Shown here: in pieces, positions 1-6,029 of the stretch
How positions within the stretch are numbered: the first letter of the stretch is position 1
Layout of the letters: each line of letters opens with the position of its first letter
Assembly (NCBI GenBank): GCA_014379925.1
Contig: JACMKY010000564.1
Span: forward strand, 1-8,397
Reading direction: 5' to 3'
Length of the DNA: 8,397 bases
Source of the DNA: Cytophagales bacterium
GTDB lineage: Bacteria; Bacteroidota; Bacteroidia; Cytophagales; ES-bin-26
Made by a program: the position numbers and the translations under genes
The notes under the pieces: generated by a model
Seen by the model: only the letters and a program-made list of their open reading frames with translations
The model's database searches: none
Told to the model about the DNA's origin: nothing

Positions 1-413
1 AGCGACCCGTTAGCCGCTTCCAAAAAAAACAGGAACGCGTGGTGAATGAACACCAGCACCACCGCGTAGGAGAGGACCCAGGGTGGGCCCATCGACTTGA
101 GGCTCAATTGCGTGCCTTCGTCGAGGTCGCTGCGCGGCGTGATCAGCCGGATGACTCCCGGGCGCAGGAAGGTCATCAACACGCAAGCCGCCGCGTGGAT
201 GCCGAGCGTGTCGTAGAATACGTCCATCACCAGCCCCGCGGCGAATCCCAGCACCAGCAGCAGCACCGAGTCCGTCTCGAAGGGCAGCAGCAGCAAAAAG
301 GCTACGTACACGTAGCAGAACGCGTAGTGCCAAAGTTCCAGGTTCCTTACAAAGAACACCTGGGCGGCGGCGTAGAGCAGAAAGGAAAAAAGCTGGCCAA
401 TGATCGTGCCCAT
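1..413 (-). CDS. mreD: Rod shape-determining protein MreD (partial, C-terminus beyond the left edge)
   Basis: MreD is a small integral membrane protein of the Rod (elongasome) complex. With MreC it links cytoplasmic MreB filaments to periplasmic wall synthesis. The frame opens with ATG at 413-411, overlapping the mreC stop codon in a TGATG junction, so the two are probably translationally coupled. It stays open for 137 codons to the window edge. MreD proteins usually have about 165-170 residues, so roughly 30 are missing. The translation is strongly hydrophobic, with likely membrane segments near residues 5-22, 30-45, 48-66, 72-84 and 112-132. Residues 60-75 carry a glycine, an aspartate and FYDTLGIHAAA, which is typical of Bacteroidota MreD. 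Identity rests on this motif, the hydrophobic profile and the position after mreBC. An 8-A run on the plus strand (22-29) lies inside the gene, but the frame reads through it without disruption. Confidence 0.93.
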   Translation of the reverse strand, partial: MGTIIGQLFSFLLYAAAQVFFVRNLELWHYAFCYVYVAFLLLLPFETDSVLLLVLGFAAGLVMDVFYDTLGIHAAACVLMTFLRPGVIRLITPRSDLDEGTQLSLKSMGPPWVLSYAVVLVFIHHAFLFFLEAANGS

Positions 414-1273
414 CAGTTCGTCGGGATTTGCTCGAGGGCTTGCTGTTCGGCCTGCAAGCGGTTTTCGATGACGTATACGTAGGCCAGGCTGCTGAAATTG
501 GTGGCAACGGCCACGTCAATTTCGTAGTACGTGTCTTCGGGTTTCAACCGGAACGCCTTGACGACGCCCACCATCACCCCGGGCGTGAACGTGGCGTTGT
601 AGTCGGAGGTCAGCACCGTATCGCCGGGGCTGACGGATTGGTGGCGGGGTACGTAGATCAGGCTGATGATGCCCGGATCGGTGCCCGGCCATTTGGCCGT
701 ACCGTACACACCGTTCCGCTTCACCCGGGAGGAAACCTGCATCTCGGTGTGCAGCAGGGACGTGATCTTAGAGAAATGCTCCGTACACGCGCTTACCTTT
801 CCCACGACGCCGGTGGCCGAAATAACGCCCATTCCCGGCCGGATACCGTCCAGGCGACCCTTGTCAATGGTGAGGTAGTTCTTGAAGCGTTCGGTGGAAT
901 TGTTGATCACCTTGGCCACGCGAAAATCGAACCGGGAGGCGACGGTCCGGTCGGGCCGGTAAACGGACGAATCCAGGCCGGCCGGAACTGATGCCACCTG
1001 GATGACGGGTCGTTCCAGTTGGATTTGGGCGAGCTGAACGTGCAGCCGCCGGTTCTCCGTCGCCAGATCGGCGTTTACCTCGCGCAAATCCAGGAATTCC
1101 GTCACCGTGTTGGACACGGTCAAGATCTTGGCAGCGTATTGGTTGGCCGAACTGAAGTAAGCCGCACTCTGGTAGGGATTGTTCTCCACAACCAGCCACA
1201 AGCTGACCACTTCCAGCAGGATAAACAACAGGAAGGCGCGGTAGCGGTATAAAAATTGAAAAAGCTGCTGCAT
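413..1273 (-). CDS. mreC: Rod shape-determining protein MreC
   Basis: MreC is the bitopic scaffold of the elongation machinery. It bridges MreB and MreD to the periplasmic transpeptidase PBP2. The 286-residue product has a short basic cytoplasmic start, one transmembrane helix at about residues 12-29, and a charged heptad-like stretch at about 60-90 that should form the dimerising coiled coil. The beta-rich periplasmic MreC domain follows at about 108-270, with the family-like stretches NNSTERFKNYLTIDKG (124-139), a GVVG turn near 155 and SPGDTVLTS near 215. Length is usual for the phylum. The ATG at 1273-1271 sits directly before the cytoplasmic/TM segment and no Shine-Dalgarno motif is visible. 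The stop overlaps the mreD start. mreB lies 128 bp upstream, separated by an inverted repeat that may modulate read-through into mreCD. Confidence 0.97.
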   Translation of the reverse strand: MQQLFQFLYRYRAFLLFILLEVVSLWLVVENNPYQSAAYFSSANQYAAKILTVSNTVTEFLDLREVNADLATENRRLHVQLAQIQLERPVIQVASVPAGLDSSVYRPDRTVASRFDFRVAKVINNSTERFKNYLTIDKGRLDGIRPGMGVISATGVVGKVSACTEHFSKITSLLHTEMQVSSRVKRNGVYGTAKWPGTDPGIISLIYVPRHQSVSPGDTVLTSDYNATFTPGVMVGVVKAFRLKPEDTYYEIDVAVATNFSSLAYVYVIENRLQAEQQALEQIPTN

Positions 1274-1295
1274 CGGCGGAATTCGGATTGATAAA

Positions 1296-1373
1296 AAGAA
1301 GTAGGAGGTAGGAAGTAAGCGGAGAAATGCGGTGGGTGTCGTTTCCCATCCTACTTCCTGCTTCCTACTTCTT
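1296..1373 (-). repeat. Inverted arrays of a heptamer (AGTAGGA) forming a long hairpin between mreB and mreC
   Basis: Two 24-base arms, 1296-1319 and 1350-1373, are inverted copies matching at 21 of 24 positions, separated by 30 bases. Each arm is built from 7-bp units close to AGTAGGA (variants GGTAGGA, AGCAGGA, AGTAAGA). In the leftward mreB-mreC transcript the arms would give a stem of 21 Watson-Crick pairs, one G-U pair and two A-C mismatches. The 3' arm runs directly into a run of five U (plus-strand A at 1293-1297). That resembles an oversized intrinsic terminator or attenuator between mreB and mreC. It could instead be a mobile or expanding intergenic repeat with no regulatory role. 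The arms and spacing are read directly; the function is inferred. Confidence 0.7.
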
Positions 1374-1401
1374 ACTTCGGATTTCTCGTTCCGAAATCGG
1401 A

Positions 1402-2427
1402 TTAGCTGATCAAGACGGACCGGTAGGAATTAATGTTTTTCAGTACGGCCCCCGTTCCGCGCACGACGGCCGTCAGCGGATTCTCGGCCACGTGGATGGC
1501 CAATTTGGTTTTGGCCGCCAGGCGCTTGTCCAGTCCGCGCAGCAAGGCTCCCCCGCCCGTCAGGTGGATGCCGTTGCCGTAGATGTCGGCCGACAGTTCC
1601 GGCGGCGACATTTCCAACGCCTTCAGCACGGCCTCCTCGATCTTGGAAACCGACTTGTCGAGGGCAAAGGCGATTTCGGAGTACGTCACCTTGATCACCT
1701 TCGGAATGCCCGTCATCAGGTCCCGGCCCCGGATTTCGTAATCCGCCGGGGGGTTGTCCAGTTCGGTCAGGGCCGCCCCCACCTCAATCTTTACCTGCTC
1801 GGCCGAACGCTCGCCGATCAGAAGATTGTGCTGACGCCGCATGTAGTCCAGGATGTCCTTGGTAAACACGTCGCCCGCAATGCGGATCGACTGTTCGCAG
1901 ACAATGCCGGAGAGGGCGATCACGGCGATTTCGGTGGTTCCCCCGCCAATGTCAACGATCATCGAGCCGACGGGCTGTTCAATGTCGATGCCGATGCCCA
2001 CGGCCGCGGCAATGGGCTCGTAGATCATGTAAACCTCCTTGGCGTTGGCGTGTTCGGCCGAGTCCTTGACGGCGCGTTTTTCCACCTCGGTGATGCCCGA
2101 AGGAATGCAGATCACCATGCGGTGCGAAGGGGAAAAGAGCCGGTTGTTGGTGTCGATCATTTTGATCATTCCCCGGATCATGAGTTCGGCGGCGGTAAAG
2201 TCGGCGATCACGCCGTCCTTGAGGGGACGGATGGTCTTGATGTTTTCGTGGGTCTTTTCGTGCATCTGCATCGCCTTTTTGCCGATGGCCAGTACTTTGC
2301 CGCTGATCCGGTCTAAGGCAATGATGGAAGGTTCGTCAACTACAATCTTGTCCTTATAGATAATGAGCGTATTGGCCGTTCCCAAGTCAATGGCAATGTC
2401 ACTAGTGAAAAAATTTAACAATCCCAT
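1402..2427 (-). CDS. mreB: Rod shape-determining protein MreB (bacterial actin)
   Basis: MreB is the actin-like ATPase that polymerises on the inner face of the cytoplasmic membrane and directs the movement of lateral-wall synthesis. The 341-residue product is full length. It has a hydrophobic N-terminal MGLLNFF segment suited to membrane binding. The phosphate-1 loop is DLGTANT at 14-20, the phosphate-2 loop is DIGGGTTE at 159-166 (with the glutamate expected for hydrolysis), and the adenosine motif TGGGALLRG is at 290-298. YEPIAAAVG at 136-144 is also diagnostic. Start is the ATG at 2427-2425; the sequence aligns with the family from its first residues, so no other start is needed. It lies 152 bp downstream of purH and heads mreB-mreC-mreD. 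A possible -7 box and a palindrome lie upstream (2474-2493), suggesting it may have its own promoter as well as purH read-through. Confidence 0.99.
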   Translation of the reverse strand: MGLLNFFTSDIAIDLGTANTLIIYKDKIVVDEPSIIALDRISGKVLAIGKKAMQMHEKTHENIKTIRPLKDGVIADFTAAELMIRGMIKMIDTNNRLFSPSHRMVICIPSGITEVEKRAVKDSAEHANAKEVYMIYEPIAAAVGIGIDIEQPVGSMIVDIGGGTTEIAVIALSGIVCEQSIRIAGDVFTKDILDYMRRQHNLLIGERSAEQVKIEVGAALTELDNPPADYEIRGRDLMTGIPKVIKVTYSEIAFALDKSVSKIEEAVLKALEMSPPELSADIYGNGIHLTGGGALLRGLDKRLAAKTKLAIHVAENPLTAVVRGTGAVLKNINSYRSVLIS

Positions 2428-2473
2428 TTCGTATAGTTCCTGTTTATCCGTTAGAAGTGGTATTTAAGTGTTT

Positions 2474-2481
2474 GAAAGCTA
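2474..2481 (-). promoter_or_regulatory. Possible -7 promoter box for mreB
   Basis: On the minus strand this reads TAGCTTTC, seven of eight matches to the Bacteroidota -7 consensus TAnnTTTG. It would give an mreB leader of roughly 40 nt. No TTTG-type -33 box is seen at the usual distance. A perfect 12-bp palindrome abuts it upstream. One mismatch and no -33 element make this tentative. Confidence 0.25.
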
Positions 2482-2493
2482 CGAATTAATTCG
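2482..2493. promoter_or_regulatory. Perfect 12-bp palindrome upstream of mreB (possible operator)
   Basis: The sequence CGAATTAATTCG is its own reverse complement. It lies in the purH-mreB spacer immediately upstream of the possible mreB -7 box, which would place it in the promoter spacer where a repressor could act. It is AT-rich, short, and could be chance. No regulator can be named from the window. Confidence 0.3.
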
Positions 2494-2531
2494 AGATATC
2501 GGTTAGGGGGCTTTTTGAAATTTTCCGATAC

Positions 2532-2577
2532 GTAATAAAACGGGACAAATTTCATCGGTTTCGGGCACTACTGTCCG
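2532..2577 (-). terminator. Weak hairpin and T-rich tract after purH
   Basis: Five bases after the purH stop reach a GGACA/TGTCC pair of arms (2572-2576 and 2543-2547 on the plus strand). They enclose 24 bases and are followed in the leftward direction by CG and then TTTTATTA. A 5-bp stem with a large loop is poor for an intrinsic terminator, so purH transcripts may well continue into mreB. Listed because it is the only terminator-like structure between the two genes. Confidence 0.2.
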
Positions 2578-2579
2578 CA

Positions 2580-4130
2580 TCAATGCTTGAAATGGCGGAT
2601 TCCGGTGAATACCATCGCCAAGCCGTGGTCATCGCAGTAGCGGATGGAATCAGCATCCTTGATGGAACCGCCGGGCTGCACCACCGCCGTGATGCCCGCC
2701 CGGTGGGCGATTTCCACGCAGTCAGGAAAGGGGAAAAATGCGTCCGAGGCCATTACGGCCCCTTGTAGCTCGAACCCGGACGCGCGGGCCTTCTCAATGG
2801 CCTGCTTCAGGGCGTCCACCCGCGAGGTCTGCCCCACGCCGCTGGCCAGCAGGCAGCCCTTCCGGGCCAACACGATGGTGTTCGACTTGGTATGTTTGGC
2901 CACTTTTAGGGAGAAAACCAAGTCTTTTCGCTCCGCATCGCTCGGTTCCTTACGAGTCACGGGGCGGAGATCGCCGATTTTTTCGGTAGTCAGGTCCTTG
3001 TCCTGCTCAATTACCCCGTTCAAGAGCGTCTTAAATTGTTCGTTTCCCGTGGCCACGGGCTTTCGCCGCAGGATAATCCGGTTCTTCTTGGTCAGCAGTA
3101 CCTCCAGGGCATCGGGGTGAAAGGCGGGGGCGATCAGCACTTCGAAGAACAGCTGATTCACTTCCCCGGCAGTAGCGCCGTCCACTTCGGCGTTGGTGAT
3201 CAAGACCCCCCCGAAAGCCGAAACCGGGTCGGCCGCGAAGGCTTTCCGGTACGCCTCCCGGGCGGTGGTGGCCGTGGCGATGCCGCAGGCGTTGGTGTGT
3301 TTGAGGATGGCGAAAGTAGTCTCCCCGGGCGCATCCCCAAACTCGTTGATCAGGGCCACGGCGGCGTCCACGTCGACCAGGTTGTTGTAGGATAACTCCT
3401 TGCCGTTGAGCTGCTCGAACATCGCTCCCAGATCGCCGTAGAAGCGGGCTTGCTGGTGCGGGTTTTCACCGTAGCGCAACGGACGGGAAGGCAACGCGCG
3501 AAAACGGGTCAGGTCGGGCTCCGGCGACGGGGCCACTTCCGCCCCCAGATACTGCCCGATGGCCGCATCGTAGCGCGCGGTAACGGCAAAGGCGCGTTGG
3601 GCGAACTCTCGCCGGTCGGCCAGATCGGTGAAGCCTTCTTTGTCGCGCAGGAGTTCTTCCAGCGCGCCGTACTGCGCGCGGGAGGAAACCACCAGCACGT
3701 CCCGGTAATTTTTGGCGGCGGCGCGCAACAGGGAAACACCCCCGATGTCGATCTGTTCGATAACGTCTTCTTCCCCTGCCCCGGAAGCCACCGTTTCTTC
3801 GAACGGATACAGGTCTACCAGCACCAGGTCAATGGCGGGGATGCCGTACTCGGCCACTTGGGTGCGGTCGTCCGCGACCTCCCGGCGGTAGAGGATTCCC
3901 CCGAACACCTTTGGATGCAGCGTCTTGACCCGGCCGCCCAGAATGGAGGGATGCCCCGTGAGGTGCTCCACGGCGGTCACTTCCATTCCCAACTGCTCGA
4001 TGAAGGACTGCGTACCCCCGGTGGAGTACAGCTTCACGCCCTGCTCGCGCAGTAAACGGACAACGGGGGCCAGGTTGTCTTTGTGGTAAACGGATAGCAG
4101 GGCGGATTCGATCTTCTTGGGGGAGGACAT
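2580..4130 (-). CDS. purH: Bifunctional AICAR formyltransferase / IMP cyclohydrolase PurH
   Basis: PurH performs the last two steps of de novo purine synthesis. It transfers a formyl group from 10-formyl-THF to AICAR, then closes the ring to give IMP. The 516-residue product is full length. The N-terminal MGS-like cyclohydrolase domain (about 5-145) shows YSTGGT at 35-40, HPKVFGGIL at 72-80 and GGVSLLRAAAKNY at 130-142. The transformylase domain (about 200-516) shows RYGENPHQQ at 219-227, the catalytic Lys-His pair K277-H278 in KHTNACGIA, PVSAFGGV at 302-309 and SDAFFPFPD at 462-470. The C-terminus ends in the canonical RHFKH. The ATG at 4130 matches the family start and lies about 22 nt beyond a good -7 box. 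purN lies immediately upstream on the same strand, and mreB follows; purH next to mreBCD is a recurrent Bacteroidota arrangement. Confidence 0.99.
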   Translation of the reverse strand: MSSPKKIESALLSVYHKDNLAPVVRLLREQGVKLYSTGGTQSFIEQLGMEVTAVEHLTGHPSILGGRVKTLHPKVFGGILYRREVADDRTQVAEYGIPAIDLVLVDLYPFEETVASGAGEEDVIEQIDIGGVSLLRAAAKNYRDVLVVSSRAQYGALEELLRDKEGFTDLADRREFAQRAFAVTARYDAAIGQYLGAEVAPSPEPDLTRFRALPSRPLRYGENPHQQARFYGDLGAMFEQLNGKELSYNNLVDVDAAVALINEFGDAPGETTFAILKHTNACGIATATTAREAYRKAFAADPVSAFGGVLITNAEVDGATAGEVNQLFFEVLIAPAFHPDALEVLLTKKNRIILRRKPVATGNEQFKTLLNGVIEQDKDLTTEKIGDLRPVTRKEPSDAERKDLVFSLKVAKHTKSNTIVLARKGCLLASGVGQTSRVDALKQAIEKARASGFELQGAVMASDAFFPFPDCVEIAHRAGITAVVQPGGSIKDADSIRYCDDHGLAMVFTGIRHFKH

Positions 4131-4152
4131 AGACGCGTCGCAAGGGAAGGCG

Positions 4153-4160
4153 CAAAGGTA
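4153..4160 (-). promoter_or_regulatory. Bacteroidota-type -7 promoter box for purH
   Basis: On the minus strand this reads TACCTTTG, an exact match to the Bacteroidota primary-sigma -7 consensus TAnnTTTG. It lies 22 bp before the purH ATG, so the leader would be only about 15 nt. No clear TTTG -33 box is seen at the usual spacing; that position is occupied by GC-rich sequence after purN. The exact consensus in a short intergenic spacer supports independent transcription of purH. Confidence 0.6.
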
Positions 4161-4222
4161 GAGGGAATTTTGGAACCCGGGGCCGTCCGGGCGGCGGGAA
4201 GCGGTAGAATCAGGACTTTATC

Positions 4223-4978
4223 TCAGGGGTTTTCCTCCAATACCGCCTTTTCAATCACCCCGGGAAAATAGCGGTGTTCCAGTTCCTGCACCTTCCGGGC
4301 CACGTCGGCGGGCGTATCGCCGGGAGCAACGGAGCAGGTGGCCTGGAAGAGGATCCGGCCCTCGTCGTAGCGCTCGTTGACGTAGTGAACGGTGATGCCC
4401 GACTCCTTTTCCCCCGCCGCCACCACGGCTTCGTGTACGCGCATCCCGTACATGCCCTTGCCTCCGAACCGGGGCAGCAAGGCCGGGTGAATGTTGACGA
4501 TCCGGTTGGGAAAGGCGGCCACCAGGTTCGGCGGCGTGAGCCAGAGGAAGCCGGCCAATACCACGAACGATACGCGCCTTTCCTGCAACCATTGTAGCAC
4601 GTCGTCCGATTGGTAAAACTCGGCGCGGCTGAACACGCGGGAAGGTACTCCCCACCGGGCAGCCCGCTCCAACACGCCCGCGTTCGGATTGTTGGTCAGC
4701 ACCAGTCCCACCCGCACCCGCGGATGCGCGGCAAAGTGCTCCATGATCCGCTGGGCGTTGCTGCCCGAACCGGAGGCGAAAATGGCAACCTGCCGGGGAA
4801 ATGGAGTTGAAAGGGTTGGGGAAGTTGAAAGGGTTGACAGGGTGGATGGAGTTGAAAAGGTTGGTGGGTGAACGCGGGTGCTGGGCTCGGCCTTCCTGGT
4901 TTTTGCCGCAGTTGAGTAACTTGTCTTACCGACTGCCGAGAAGAGTCCGGCTGGTTTTGGTTGGATCAGTTGCGCCAA
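4223..4978 (-). CDS. purN: Phosphoribosylglycinamide formyltransferase PurN, start codon uncertain
   Basis: PurN transfers the formyl group of 10-formyl-THF to GAR, the third step of purine synthesis. The catalytic domain begins near residue 62 of the longest frame and has about 190 residues, the usual size. It has the phosphate-binding ASGSGSN loop (68-74), VVLAGFLWL (139-147) and NIHPALLP with N162 and H164. GGKGMYGMRVHEAV and GITVHYV follow, then D205 in YDEGRIL, completing the Asn-His-Asp active site. The 5' end is odd. No ATG or GTG occurs on this strand, in any frame, between the glycosyltransferase gene and codon 79, which is already past the SGSGSN loop. The only usual alternative start in frame is TTG at 4978, overlapping the previous gene by 13 bp. 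It would add a 61-residue low-complexity leader, partly encoded by seven tandem nonamers. CTG at residue 47 or ATT at residue 66 are less usual possibilities. Enzyme identity is secure; the start is not. Confidence 0.95.
   Translation of the reverse strand: MAQLIQPKPAGLFSAVGKTSYSTAAKTRKAEPSTRVHPPTFSTPSTLSTLSTSPTLSTPFPRQVAIFASGSGSNAQRIMEHFAAHPRVRVGLVLTNNPNAGVLERAARWGVPSRVFSRAEFYQSDDVLQWLQERRVSFVVLAGFLWLTPPNLVAAFPNRIVNIHPALLPRFGGKGMYGMRVHEAVVAAGEKESGITVHYVNERYDEGRILFQATCSVAPGDTPADVARKVQELEHRYFPGVIEKAVLEENP
4806..4868 (+). repeat. Seven tandem nonamers (consensus GTTGAAAGG) inside the 5' end of the purN frame
   Basis: Exactly 63 bases divide into seven 9-bp units: GTTGAAAGG, GTTGGGGAA, GTTGAAAGG, GTTGACAGG, GTGGATGGA, GTTGAAAAG, GTTGGTGGG. 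Because the unit length is a multiple of three, it keeps the purN frame open on the other strand. There it encodes a Ser/Thr/Pro/Leu-rich stretch with period three (about residues 38-58). Units of the same type occur in the opposite orientation at 6002-6019. The tandem structure is read directly. That it is an intergenic repeat caught in the reading frame, rather than meaningful protein sequence, is inferred from its position before the PurN fold. Confidence 0.75.
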
Positions 4979-5817
4979 AGTTGCTGCTTAATCCAACGTA
5001 AATTCTTCAATGCCAGTGAATACAGGTGATAAAAGTAACCAAATGCGGCGTGTATAAAGCCAAAGTTCTTTTTCACAACCCTCAATGATTCAGCGACGTT
5101 GAATCTTCCGCTGAATCCGCCGGGAAGTGCGTAAGCCGAAAAATCCGGGGAATGAACAAAGGTTACTTTTTTCTTCAACAACCGCTGATTGAAGTCAAAG
5201 TCGGCGTACGTTCTGAACTGGGTATCAAACGGCGGGGAGTGTTGAAGCTTTTTGTGAACCAGCAAGGCTTGGTGGTGCAACGTATTGGTTATCCTGAGCA
5301 AAAAACCGGCCCGGCAAACAAAAGGGTGTTTGCCGTTGAAGAAAACCCGGCCAAAAACCACTTCATCACCCGAAAGGTGGTGCACAGCCGGCAGCGTCAA
5401 TATTTTGTCACCCGCGCCCAGGAACAGGATGAAACTGTTTTCACCGGCCAATTGCCAGCCTTTGTTCATCGCATCGTAAATCCCTTGGTCCGGCTCGCTG
5501 ATCCAGTGGTCAATGGCATACGCATACTTCTTTATCACGTCCAGCGTGCCATCGCTGGAACCACCGTCAACGACGATGTATTTGACAGGGGCACGGGATT
5601 TCTGGGCAATGACGCTGAGCAGGGTCGACTCCAGGAATTTCTCCCCGTTGAGAACCGTGGTAATAATGGTAATCAACGCGGGTGAACGGGCAGTATCGGT
5701 TGCGTTCAAGTGAAAGCCATTCCGGTCATGCTCGGGGGTTGGGGCAGTTCGGGCGGGGCGTGTTTCTTCGTTGCCGAGCACTTCCAGTAGCCAATTTCTT
5801 ACGTAGGTTGCCATCAT
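4966..5817 (-). CDS. Family 2 glycosyltransferase (GT-A fold)
   Basis: A probable inverting glycosyltransferase of the GT2 family, adding a sugar from a nucleotide-sugar donor to a cell-surface or exopolysaccharide acceptor; donor and acceptor cannot be told. The 283-residue product has a 47-residue N-terminal extension and then the Rossmann-like core: LITIITTVLNGEKFLE (48-63), YIVVDGGSSDGT (80-91), EPDQGIYDAMNKG (108-120) and LFLGAGDK (131-138) at the DxD-type metal site. HHQALLVHKK (181-190) and ADFDFNQRLL (205-214) are typical of bacterial surface-polysaccharide GT2 enzymes. There is no clear transmembrane anchor. ATG at 5817 is chosen because it forms a TAATG overlap with an upstream frame; ATG at 5814 or TTG at 5835 are alternatives. 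Sampled blocks are lower in GC than neighbours (26/60 at 5161-5220, 29/60 at 5281-5340, against 43/60 in purH at 3241-3300). It separates purN from the prenyltransferase, suggesting an acquired gene. It overlaps the longest purN frame by 13 bp. Confidence 0.9.
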   Translation of the reverse strand: MMATYVRNWLLEVLGNEETRPARTAPTPEHDRNGFHLNATDTARSPALITIITTVLNGEKFLESTLLSVIAQKSRAPVKYIVVDGGSSDGTLDVIKKYAYAIDHWISEPDQGIYDAMNKGWQLAGENSFILFLGAGDKILTLPAVHHLSGDEVVFGRVFFNGKHPFVCRAGFLLRITNTLHHQALLVHKKLQHSPPFDTQFRTYADFDFNQRLLKKKVTFVHSPDFSAYALPGGFSGRFNVAESLRVVKKNFGFIHAAFGYFYHLYSLALKNLRWIKQQLWRN

Positions 5818-6029
5818 TAAACCAGCTGGGTCCAATGCTTGAACGGCAAAAACGGCCTGTTGTTCGGCCGATGATTCGAAGCACCCATTTCTCCGGCATC
5901 CGCCTGCCTCATCCGCACCGCGTCGCTTTCAACGAAGCAGTCGGCCGCGTAGAGAAACCCACCGCTTTGGCGGACCAGCTAACCCTTCGTTTACGAACTG
6001 CTCTACCAACTCTTTCAACCCTTGCCCTT
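5818..6029 (-). other. Gap between the glycosyltransferase and prenyltransferase genes, with an open frame ending at the glycosyltransferase start
   Basis: This 212-bp gap holds no convincing gene. One minus-strand frame is open for 53 codons after a TAG at 5979-5981. It ends in TAA at 5819-5817, overlapping the downstream ATG as TAATG. Its last residues read NNRPFLPFKHWTQLV. The first ATG in that frame is at 5912, leaving only 31 codons, and no family is recognised. It could be the tail of a lost gene that once preceded the glycosyltransferase, or chance. The right end carries two nonamer repeat units (6002-6019). No promoter or terminator is evident. Confidence 0.35.
6002..6019 (-). repeat. 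Two tandem nonamers related to the purN-frame array, opposite orientation
   Basis: On the minus strand the units read GTTGAAAGA and GTTGGTAGA, eight and six matches to GTTGAAAGG respectively. They begin 10 bp after the stop of the prenyltransferase gene. A further partial match (TGTGAAAGG) overlaps that stop. The orientation is inverted relative to the seven-unit array at 4806-4868, so copies of one repeat type flank the glycosyltransferase gene on both sides. Confidence 0.5.

Noticed and set aside
10..519. Minus-strand open frame of 169 codons over mreC/mreD
   Set aside because: Out of frame with both genes, Arg/Ala/Gly/Pro-rich, and replaced by the real MreD frame that is open to the window edge.
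1327..2316. Plus-strand open frame of 329 codons opposite mreB
   Set aside because: A shadow of the highly conserved mreB gene. The residue pattern is rich in His, Gly, Arg, Val and Asp from reverse-complemented codons, and there is no family match.
4176..4191. CCCGG/CCGGG hairpin after purN as a terminator
   Set aside because: The stem is only 5 bp and is not followed by a T-run in the leftward direction, so it does not separate purN from purH convincingly.
4806..4868. CRISPR-like array
   Set aside because: The units are contiguous 9-bp tandem repeats without spacers, and no cas gene is present.
5818..5835. TTG start at 5835 for the glycosyltransferase
   Set aside because: Two ATG codons at 5817 and 5814 follow immediately and one forms a TAATG junction; the extra six residues add nothing to the fold.
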